64,000 nucleotides of DNA from contig CAYUET010000001.1 of assembly GCA_964443875.1 (NCBI GenBank), positions 124,001 to 188,000 on the forward strand, written 5' to 3'. This document shows, in pieces, positions 7,432-15,232 of the stretch. Made by a program: the position numbers and the translations under genes. Within the stretch, counting starts at the first letter, position 1. The number at the start of each line of letters is the position of its first letter. Under the pieces are notes generated by a model that was not told the DNA's origin, made no database searches, and saw nothing but the letters and a program-made list of their open reading frames with translations. This DNA is from CAYUET01 sp964443875. Lineage in GTDB: Bacteria; Auribacterota; JAFGBW01.

Positions 7432-10400
7432 ATGAATCCGAATGAAAAATCTTCATCGCCCCAGAACTGGCTGAATACCTTCCGTATGGAGGATCTTATT
7501 GCCGAGAAAAACAAACTCGCCCAGTCCCTCGAAAAGTCCCGGGATTTTTTGAACGAGCTGGAACTCAGAAAAAAAGATCTGGAAAAAAATCTTAAGCAAA
7601 AGGTCTGGCAGAACAAAATTGAGCAGATCCGCCATGAAAGAAATCAGGAGAAAAAAGTCCTGGAATGGCTCATGAAAGCGGAAGAGCTGTTTGCCGGGAG
7701 ACATTATGAACAGGTTCTTGAATATTGCCGCAATGTCCTTTCCGTTGATTCAAGGCATGTGCGGGCCAGGGATCTCTTCGTGAACGCCACACGGAAAATT
7801 GAAGAAAATAAGGAAACGTTTACTTTAAAGGAACAGCTTGAGAATCAGAAAAACCGGGAAAAAACCGAGAAAATTTCCAGGGTAAAGATCAGGATGCTTG
7901 AACAGCATTATGAAGAGGCCCTGTCTCTTCTCAATGAAATTGTTCTTCTCTATGGTTCTACGGCAGACATTCAGGAATTGCAGAAAGAGTGCGAAAAAAA
8001 GTTTGAGGATTCTCAGAAAAAACTGGAGACCTCCGAGGATATCAAAACCCGCAAACAGATTGAGCTTAAAAAACTTCTGCATGCGGCAAGACGGAACTTT
8101 TATAAAAAAGAGTATGAAAAGGCCATTGAGTTTTATGAAAAAATACTGAATCTGGACCCGGATTATCCGGAAGCGGCCCAGGGCTTGCTGGATTCTGAAA
8201 CGGCAAGAAAAAATGATGAGGAGCTGAAAAAGAAAAATACGGAAGAAAACCGGAAAAAATATTTATATCTCCGGTTTGAGGCGGAACGCTTTGAGGAGCA
8301 GGGGGAGTATGACAAGGCGATCAATCTTTTAAACACCATTCTGCTGGAAGGCTGTTTCAATGATGCTGATGAAATTCATAAAAAAATTGCCCGGATAAAA
8401 GACACCCGCCAGGAAAATGAACGTAAAAAAAGTGAAACAGAGGAAATCCGGACTCAGCAGGAAAAAAATCAGGTTATTTTCCGTGAAAAGAAATACTGGG
8501 ACTCCCTGTTTAAATATGAACTTTATATCCGGAACAGCCGTTATCTCGATGCCATGCTTCTTTTAAGACGACTTAAAACCGAATACCCGGAAAAAAAGGA
8601 ACTTGAAGTCAAACTATATGATACGGTTCAGCTTCTGGATAAAAAAGAGGAAGAGAAAAGAGCTTTTGTCAGTCTTGAGATCGAAAATAAAAATAATCTC
8701 AAAAAGACACTGGGTGAGGCCCAGAATTTCTTTTTAAACGGGCACCTCGAGGAAGCCTTTGAACTTTGCCGGAACATTCTGCTGCTTAACAAGTATTATC
8801 TTCCTGAAGCCCAGGATCTCATAAAGCAAATAGAATCCAAAAGAGATCAGGAAAAGGAAGCTCTGCTCAAAAACAGGGAGCTCCTGATGCGGGAAGATAA
8901 AAATCGGAAAATGAATTTCTGTGATGAACTGCAGAGTCTTTTCAGAAAGTCGGTTGTTTCAGGAGACTTCAAAGAAGCAAAAATTATTCTTGAAGATCTC
9001 CGCCTGAATGCTTCCGGACTTCCCGATTATTCCATAAAAATTGAAAATCTTCAGAATTATCTGAATAAAATGATGGCGGAAGAGCAGGCTACTCATACGG
9101 AAGTCTATGATCTTTTTTTTAGGGAGTTTAACAGATCTGTCCAGCTTTATCAGACCGCCCAGTACTGGGAAGCCTATTTAGGATTTAAAAAATCCCTTCT
9201 CATCAATCCTGAGGATGAAGACGCCAGGCAGTTTAAAGACATGGCTTACAAGGCATTCCAGGAACATGAAATCAAAAGGCAGAGTGAGCAGAAAGAAAAG
9301 GAGGAATTCAGAAAAGCCTTTGACCTTCTGAAAACCCGTGTGGCTCAGTATGTCATTGAAAAAAGATTCTTTGAGGCTCTGAATGAATGTGAAAAAATGG
9401 CGGTTATTTATCCGGGATATCCGGAAATTACTCAGGAACTGGAATATATCCAGGATAAGGCGGATGCCTATGAACTTGCCGAAAAAGAAAAAAAATTCAA
9501 AGCCAAAGAGGAAAAGCTGACTCAGCTCAACCAGATGATTAATGAGCTTGTGATCAAAGCCAAAATGGAAGTTAAAAAAATGGAGTTCAATAAGGCGTTT
9601 GAATATTATTATGAGGCTTTACGTCTAGATCCTGGAAACAAGGAGATCAGTCTTTTGATTGAAGAGGCTGAAAGCATTAAAATCAGGCATGAGGTGCAGG
9701 TCAGGGAAGAACGGGAACGGTCCCAGGAGCGGAGAAAATCCTTTCATCAGCTTGCCCTGCAGGGTGATAAGGAAGCTATTTACGGGAATTATGAATTATC
9801 CATCGAGTATTATGAACGCGCTTTGGATATTGAGCCTGAAAATGACAACCTGAAAAGACTTATCAAAGATCTGGAAGTCCGAATCAGGGAAAGGCAGCAG
9901 CAGGAGATCCGTAAAAAAGATGAAATTCAGGAAAAAATCAGAAATTTAAGCCTTTCCGCAACAAAATTATTTTTTGATCATCAGTACCGGGATGCCCTGG
10001 AAATCTGTGAACAGATTCTGACTTTTGATTCCCAGCATCAGGATAGTCTCAGACTTAAAATGCAGATTCTGGAAATGAAAACAATGGAAGAAAAGCGTAT
10101 TGAAGAAAAACAAAAGGCTGATGAAGACCATAAACGCATTGAATTTCATCAGCAGGAGACGCGAAAACAGCAGCTGATGGCGGAAGCTAAAAGTATTTAT
10201 CAGTCAGGTCTTGAATATTTCAGAAATAATGAACTGGAAAAAGCCATACAGGAATGGGAAAAAATTCAGTTTGTCGATCCCAGCAATACTTTTGTTCTCG
10301 ATGAAATCCGGCAGGCGAAATTAAAAATAAAACAGAAGGAAATCGAAGAGTATCAGAAGACGGAGCAGAAAAGAGATAATGAGCTGAAAGCGAGTCAATG

Positions 10401-10845
10401 CTGGGCAGATGGAAAAAATTATTTCAGAAGAGAAGATTATCTCAAGGCCCTGGAATGTTTTGAACGCGCGGTTACCCTTATCGGACGTGAAAAGTATCTT
10501 CTTGATGAAATTGAGAAAACACAGACCCTGATTCAGAAAAGACGGATGGAAGAGGACAGGGAGCGGATGCTTGAAGAAAAGAGAATAAAAACCCTTAATC
10601 ACATGATTTTTATGGCCAATCGTTTTTATAACAACCGCCAGTTTGATCAGTCCCTTGAATATTACCAGAAAGCCTTTGAAATTGATCCTGATAATGTTGA
10701 AATAAAGAATGGTATAATTAATGCAGAACTTTATTTACGCAGTCAGAATGAAGGGAATCCTTCATCCTTGATGAAAAATGAGACCATGGAACTGGATTTC
10801 GATGGTCGGGATAATAATGAGGATAATCGTCCTGTAGAAAAATAG
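7432..10845 (+). CDS. Giant TPR/coiled-coil protein, about 15 TPR units
   Basis: 1137 residues with no signal peptide or membrane segment, so probably cytoplasmic. A coiled coil at about 20-75 is followed by about 15 TPR-like hairpins, such as YEKAIEFYEKILNLDPDYPE and YELSIEYYERALDIEPEN. The units recur about every 75 residues rather than every 34, because a highly charged E/K/R/Q-rich helical linker separates them. The gene lies 3 bases after the STAS gene, in the sigma-54 operon. The architecture suggests an elongated scaffold that binds many partners. The protein at 10879 has the same layout and looks paralogous. No enzymatic motif is visible, and the cellular process is unknown. Confidence 0.92.
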   Translation: MNPNEKSSSPQNWLNTFRMEDLIAEKNKLAQSLEKSRDFLNELELRKKDLEKNLKQKVWQNKIEQIRHERNQEKKVLEWLMKAEELFAGRHYEQVLEYCRNVLSVDSRHVRARDLFVNATRKIEENKETFTLKEQLENQKNREKTEKISRVKIRMLEQHYEEALSLLNEIVLLYGSTADIQELQKECEKKFEDSQKKLETSEDIKTRKQIELKKLLHAARRNFYKKEYEKAIEFYEKILNLDPDYPEAAQGLLDSETARKNDEELKKKNTEENRKKYLYLRFEAERFEEQGEYDKAINLLNTILLEGCFNDADEIHKKIARIKDTRQENERKKSETEEIRTQQEKNQVIFREKKYWDSLFKYELYIRNSRYLDAMLLLRRLKTEYPEKKELEVKLYDTVQLLDKKEEEKRAFVSLEIENKNNLKKTLGEAQNFFLNGHLEEAFELCRNILLLNKYYLPEAQDLIKQIESKRDQEKEALLKNRELLMREDKNRKMNFCDELQSLFRKSVVSGDFKEAKIILEDLRLNASGLPDYSIKIENLQNYLNKMMAEEQATHTEVYDLFFREFNRSVQLYQTAQYWEAYLGFKKSLLINPEDEDARQFKDMAYKAFQEHEIKRQSEQKEKEEFRKAFDLLKTRVAQYVIEKRFFEALNECEKMAVIYPGYPEITQELEYIQDKADAYELAEKEKKFKAKEEKLTQLNQMINELVIKAKMEVKKMEFNKAFEYYYEALRLDPGNKEISLLIEEAESIKIRHEVQVREERERSQERRKSFHQLALQGDKEAIYGNYELSIEYYERALDIEPENDNLKRLIKDLEVRIRERQQQEIRKKDEIQEKIRNLSLSATKLFFDHQYRDALEICEQILTFDSQHQDSLRLKMQILEMKTMEEKRIEEKQKADEDHKRIEFHQQETRKQQLMAEAKSIYQSGLEYFRNNELEKAIQEWEKIQFVDPSNTFVLDEIRQAKLKIKQKEIEEYQKTEQKRDNELKASQCWADGKNYFRREDYLKALECFERAVTLIGREKYLLDEIEKTQTLIQKRRMEEDRERMLEEKRIKTLNHMIFMANRFYNNRQFDQSLEYYQKAFEIDPDNVEIKNGIINAELYLRSQNEGNPSSLMKNETMELDFDGRDNNEDNRPVEK

Positions 10846-10878
10846 GACATACAAAAGTAAGAAAAAGGGATGTGAATC

Positions 10879-12987
10879 ATGTCTTCCGATTCAGATTTTG
10901 AAGAAAATAATACCCTGGCAAACCTGCCGGTTACAGAAGAACCGGATATCCCGGCCAATCTTCCCGGGTCGCTGAATGAAGAAGACATGCTGAAATACGG
11001 TAAGAATTTGGCTGAAATGGAAGAGCTGAAAACACTTGAAGTGCAATTTTCCAAAACATCCAGTGACCTTGAAGAGACCAAATCCAAACTCTCAATTCTT
11101 GAACTGGAAATCCGCACGGCAAGGGAGATCGAAGAAAAAAGAAAACAGAAAGTTGAAGAACTCATTTTAAAGGGAAAAGATGCTCTCGACGGCAAGCGCT
11201 TGGAGGAAGCTCTGGATCATTATCTTCATGTCCTGGAAGAGGATCATAAAAATCCGCGAGCCATTCATTATGTTCAGGAAATTAAAACACTGTTAAAAGA
11301 ACAGGACGCTGAGACAAAGCGAAGAGAGGAAGATGCCCGGAAGATTGCCCAGGAAGCACGCAAGTGTTTTGAAATGGGGAAAAAATACTACCGGGAGAAT
11401 AATTTTGAAAAAGCACTGGAAAGCGTCAACACCGCTCTTTCCATCGGTGGAAAAAATTCAGAATTTCTGGATTATAAGGAAAAATGTGAATTAAGAATTC
11501 ATGAGATTGAGGAAAATCTCAATCGGGCCAAAAGAGAAATTGAGGAGAAAAAACGTCTTGTTTCTGAATACCAGCTCACGGCGAATACTCATTTCCGAAA
11601 AAAGGAATACGATTCCGGCATACTGCTTCTCGAAAAAGCCCTTTATCTGATCCCGGATAATAAAGAAGTTCAGGAATCCCTCAGACAGGCTGAAAATAAA
11701 TACAAGGAATTTCTGCAGGTTCAGGAAAAAGACGTCCAGCTGAAAAAACAGAAGCAGGAACAGCTGCGAGAGCTTGAAGTCAAGGCTCTGGAGATGGTCC
11801 GGAATGAGGATTATGAGAATGCGATTAAATGCATAGAGCAGGGATTGAAAATATGTCCGGAAAGGGATGACTTCGCATTGTTTTTAAAAGAACTTAATGA
11901 GAAATATCTTACTCACAAAAAATTCTGCGAGGAAAAAGAAGAGAAACAGAATAAGGCAAAACAGGAACGGCAGAATCTTTTAAAGGAATATTATGCAAAG
12001 GCTCTTCAGGCGTTCATGGTTTGTGACCTCGATCTTGCAGCCAATTATTTCGGAAATGTCATGGTTCTGGATCCTCATTATGAACAGGTTGAGACTTACC
12101 TTCAGAAAATTTCTGATTTGAAAAAAAATATTGAAGCGGAGAAAAAAGAAGCCGAGTTAAAAGCTTTTGAAAAACAGGAGGCCCTTGAAAAAATCAGAGA
12201 GGAAGAAAAAAACAGGAAGAATCAGGAGCTGGTAGAGCTTTTTTCTTCCGCTCTTAAATTAGCAAGTGAAGAAAATTATGAAGGCGCCTTAACCCGCTTT
12301 GAAAAATGTTATGCCCTTGATCCCTTCAATGAAACCTTCAGGAAAGAAGTTGAAAACACCCGGAAATTCCTCAATGAAAAACGTGTCAGGGAAAGGCTGG
12401 AAAAAGCCAGAGAGGAGGAAAGACGGGAGGAGGAGAAATCCAGGCAGCTTAAAATTCAATTTCATCTGGAGCAGGCGGAAAGCTATTTGAATAACAATCA
12501 CGCCTTGAAGGCAAAAGAGGAATGGGATAAAATTCTTTCTTTGGATTCCTGTAATCAAAAAGCCAGGGACGGCCTGCTTAAATGTGAAAATTTTCTCCTT
12601 GCAGAAGAACAGAAATGCCTCAGAGAGGAGCAGCTCAAAAAAGAAATCGTCTCCAGAATTGAAAAGATAAACTTTGAAGCCAAATTGCTTCTTAAAGAGG
12701 ATAAGTTTTATGAAGCCATTAATCTTTATGAATCAGCCCTGAACCTGGATTCCGGAAATAATGATGCTAAAAACGGAATCCTGGAATGTAAACAGTTTCT
12801 GTTAAACAAAAACACCTGCGATGAATTAAAAAGCAATGTGGAAAGACTTTTACAGGCTCAGGTCAACCGTCTTGATGAATTGAAACAGACTATTTCTGAG
12901 GGAGCAAAATTTTATCAGGAAAAGGATTATTCAAAAGCTTTGGGAATCTGGAACAGTATTACTCATCAGCTAAAAAAACAGGATTAA
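10879..12987 (+). CDS. Second long TPR/coiled-coil scaffold protein, about 9 TPR units
   Basis: 702 residues, soluble. An acidic N terminus and a coiled coil (about 50-95) precede about nine TPR-like hairpins, for example FEKALESVNTALSIGG and FYEAINLYESALNLDSGN. They are spaced about 78 residues apart by charged helices, matching the design of the neighbouring 1137-residue protein. It starts 33 bases after that gene and ends 4 bases before the membrane TPR gene, so it is an internal operon member. I infer a partner of the other two TPR proteins. There is no known family match beyond TPR, and the coiled coils may cause oligomerisation. Confidence 0.92.
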   Translation: MSSDSDFEENNTLANLPVTEEPDIPANLPGSLNEEDMLKYGKNLAEMEELKTLEVQFSKTSSDLEETKSKLSILELEIRTAREIEEKRKQKVEELILKGKDALDGKRLEEALDHYLHVLEEDHKNPRAIHYVQEIKTLLKEQDAETKRREEDARKIAQEARKCFEMGKKYYRENNFEKALESVNTALSIGGKNSEFLDYKEKCELRIHEIEENLNRAKREIEEKKRLVSEYQLTANTHFRKKEYDSGILLLEKALYLIPDNKEVQESLRQAENKYKEFLQVQEKDVQLKKQKQEQLRELEVKALEMVRNEDYENAIKCIEQGLKICPERDDFALFLKELNEKYLTHKKFCEEKEEKQNKAKQERQNLLKEYYAKALQAFMVCDLDLAANYFGNVMVLDPHYEQVETYLQKISDLKKNIEAEKKEAELKAFEKQEALEKIREEEKNRKNQELVELFSSALKLASEENYEGALTRFEKCYALDPFNETFRKEVENTRKFLNEKRVRERLEKAREEERREEEKSRQLKIQFHLEQAESYLNNNHALKAKEEWDKILSLDSCNQKARDGLLKCENFLLAEEQKCLREEQLKKEIVSRIEKINFEAKLLLKEDKFYEAINLYESALNLDSGNNDAKNGILECKQFLLNKNTCDELKSNVERLLQAQVNRLDELKQTISEGAKFYQEKDYSKALGIWNSITHQLKKQD

Positions 12988-12991
12988 TTCC

Positions 12992-15154
12992 ATGCCAGAG
13001 GGCGAAAGCAATAAAAATCAAAAGGGCGGGGAAAGCAGGAATCTGGATTCTCTTAAAAATGTCAATCTGGATGCCATTTCTTCCTCTTTAAATGAAGCCT
13101 CTGCAGAAATAAATGAAAAGCAGAAAGAACTTGACGGACTTGAGGAGCAGAAAAAAAAGGTTCTTGAAAAGCTGAATCAGAAAATTTCCCTAATCAAAAA
13201 GCAGACCGATGATGCTTTTCAGAAAATGAAAAATTTTTCCTGGGACGAGGCTCTCTTATGCTGGAATAAAGTTCTTGAAATTGATCCTGAAAATGAAGAG
13301 GCAAAGAAAGGATTGACCGAGTGTCAGGCTCAAAAAGAAGCCGCCCCGAAAACACCTGTTGCCGCAACCTCTTCTCCCGGAACCTTGAACCAGGAGGATC
13401 TGGATAAGCTTCTTTCGGAAGGCCGGGCGGCTTCCGGAATCGGCGGGGTTATGAGCCAGGAGGAGCTGGATAAATTACTTTTTTCCGGAGGATTAACCCC
13501 TTCTTCAGAGCCTGCAAAAGAGGCCCCTGTTTCTCCGTCTGAAGAAAAGCCTTCTGAGACTTTAAGCCAGGAAGAACTGGATAAACTGATTTTCGGAGAC
13601 AATCCTCCTCCTAAAACTGATAGTGGAAAACTTACTGTGGATAAGGGAAAGGAGCCTTCTTCTTTGACTCCGGAAGCTCATGCGGATAAACCTATGTCGC
13701 AGGATGAACTGGATGCCATGCTGAACAATTTTTCCAAAGAAGGCATTCCTGAGATTTATTCACAATCGGGGAAGGAAACGAAAAACGAAGGTAGTAAAAA
13801 AGAACCTCAGGAACCTGAGATGCTTTCTCAAAACCAGATTGATGCCCTTCTGGGGATTGCAACACCCGCAAGCGAACCTTCTGCTGATTTAAGTGGCGAG
13901 ATGATGACTCAGGAGGAACTGGATAAATTTTTAAATCCTTCTCCGGCCGCTGTTCCGGCCAAGGAAACAGTTTCACCGCAGACAAAAGAGCCTCCCTCTG
14001 AACCTCCTAAGGCAGAACAATCGACACCAGCAGAGGTCTGGAAGCTAAATACAAACGATGCGGATCTCTTTCAGTTAGGCTCGGCATTAAGTTCTCTGGC
14101 GTATATCGTGCCGATTAAAAATATCGTTGAGGATCCTTTATCCGAGCTTCATCCGCCTGAAAACATTCATTATGCGGAAGTGATGGATGACTCAAAAAAT
14201 ATCGATGAAGTATTTAAGGAAATGGCTACAAGCACCGGTCTTGATTTGAACGAGGTTTCTAAAATGGGGGATACCATTGCCGCAAATGTGTCTCAGGAAA
14301 TGAAATCCATTCCCTTAGAAATGACTACGGAAGGGGCTGAATCTCCGGTTTCTGAAAGTGTTGCTCTTGCCGCCAGAAAAACAAAGCCCGGCTTGACTGA
14401 AATACTGTCCGATGTCAAGATGGTGAAGGATTCCGGGGGTTCTCTGAAATTTTTCTATGTCTTAAAATGGCTTGTTGTTGTTTTAGGATTCGGTTTTGTC
14501 TGCACGCTGACTTCCACATTGATTTTATATTCAAGATTAACGGATTCTGTCCGGGGAAAACCAGTGATAAAAACAGAGGTATCTTCCGATGCAATAATAG
14601 AAGCTATCCTGACAGAAGGTAATAAATATTTAGAGGAAGGGGAGTATCAAAAGGCCTGGGATATTCTTTTTTCCATCTCTGATCAGTACCCCTCAACGTC
14701 TAGTATGATTAATAATTTTTATAAAGCTGCAGATTTGTTTAATGATAAATGTAAAAATAGAGAAGATCTGGTTCAGGAGGATTATCTTAAAATTTCCCGT
14801 TTGTATGAACAGATTGTCGATCAGTTTCAGGGTAGTAATAAAACAGAAAGAGCAAGTTACCTTGCGGCTGAAAATTATTATATGGCAGGTATTTATCATA
14901 AATCTTATGAAATGTATTTTAGAATTGTATCTAGAAATCCTGAATCGGATTATTATCAGTCTGCTTTGCTGCAATGTGCAAAAATATTACTCATTGAGAA
15001 TAAATTTAAAGAAGCCAGAGATGCTTATCTTAAGGTGGTTCAGGAGTTTCCAGATACAGCTGCCGCAAGGATGTCCCAGCTGGATATCGCCAAAACCTAT
15101 CAGCTTGAAGCCTTGAATATTAAAAATCAGTTTCATTTTTCAGAAAAACGCTAA
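12992..15154 (+). CDS. Membrane TPR protein carrying six FliM-type SQxELDxLL peptides
   Basis: 720 residues. A coiled coil and one TPR unit (about 30-115) precede a low-complexity Pro/Ser/Glu region (about 116-350). This region holds six copies of the peptide that forms the N terminus of FliM and FliY: LNQEDLDKLL (132), MSQEELDKLL (154), LSQEELDKLI (191), MSQDELDAML (235), LSQNQIDALL (278) and MTQEELDKFL (305). A transmembrane helix lies at about 485-510. The C-terminal 180 residues are BamD/YbgF-like TPRs, probably periplasmic. In FliM this peptide binds phosphorylated CheY, so multivalent capture of CheY-like regulators is the natural inference. No SpoA domain is present, so it is not FliM itself. 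It is the last gene of the sigma-54 operon. Confidence 0.92.
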   Translation: MPEGESNKNQKGGESRNLDSLKNVNLDAISSSLNEASAEINEKQKELDGLEEQKKKVLEKLNQKISLIKKQTDDAFQKMKNFSWDEALLCWNKVLEIDPENEEAKKGLTECQAQKEAAPKTPVAATSSPGTLNQEDLDKLLSEGRAASGIGGVMSQEELDKLLFSGGLTPSSEPAKEAPVSPSEEKPSETLSQEELDKLIFGDNPPPKTDSGKLTVDKGKEPSSLTPEAHADKPMSQDELDAMLNNFSKEGIPEIYSQSGKETKNEGSKKEPQEPEMLSQNQIDALLGIATPASEPSADLSGEMMTQEELDKFLNPSPAAVPAKETVSPQTKEPPSEPPKAEQSTPAEVWKLNTNDADLFQLGSALSSLAYIVPIKNIVEDPLSELHPPENIHYAEVMDDSKNIDEVFKEMATSTGLDLNEVSKMGDTIAANVSQEMKSIPLEMTTEGAESPVSESVALAARKTKPGLTEILSDVKMVKDSGGSLKFFYVLKWLVVVLGFGFVCTLTSTLILYSRLTDSVRGKPVIKTEVSSDAIIEAILTEGNKYLEEGEYQKAWDILFSISDQYPSTSSMINNFYKAADLFNDKCKNREDLVQEDYLKISRLYEQIVDQFQGSNKTERASYLAAENYYMAGIYHKSYEMYFRIVSRNPESDYYQSALLQCAKILLIENKFKEARDAYLKVVQEFPDTAAARMSQLDIAKTYQLEALNIKNQFHFSEKR
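13385..13933 (+). repeat. Six dispersed copies of a FliM-type 10-residue peptide
   Basis: The copies begin at 13385, 13451, 13562, 13694, 13823 and 13904, all in frame inside the membrane TPR gene. The linkers between them differ in length (about 12-34 residues) and sequence, while the decapeptide is kept. This pattern points to selection on the peptide rather than a recent tandem duplication. Confidence 0.85.
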
Positions 15155-15168
15155 CATTTCATTCGAAT

Positions 15169-15184
15169 TGGAATAAGATTTGCA
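15169..15184 (+). promoter_or_regulatory. Sigma-54 promoter of the TPR/kinase/regulator operon
   Basis: TGGAATAAGATTTGCA has the exact TGG-N8-TTGCA spacing and lies 48 bases upstream of the ATG at 15233. It sits in the only sizeable gap (78 bases) between the membrane TPR gene and the periplasmic TPR gene. The -24 flank is less canonical than at the other two sites, but the spacing and -12 element are perfect. Confidence 0.72.
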
Positions 15185-15232
15185 TAATTAATTTGTTGTT
15201 TAAAAATACAACAATTTACTTCAACGGAAAAA

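Noticed and set aside
7155..7616. A 153-codon minus-strand frame across the STAS and TPR genes
   Set aside because: It has Ser/Phe/Lys shadow composition and crosses two real genes.
13385..13933. A tandem DNA repeat or CRISPR-like array
   Set aside because: Spacing and DNA sequence differ between copies, and only the encoded peptide is conserved.
14742..15116. A 124-codon plus-strand frame in the AT-rich patch of the membrane TPR gene
   Set aside because: The in-frame TPR protein continues through it, and the alternative frame is Ile/Lys-rich without structure.
12992..15154. Calling the membrane TPR gene fliM or fliY because of the SQEELDKLL peptides
   Set aside because: No FliM core or SpoA domain is present, and the protein has a transmembrane helix and TPRs.
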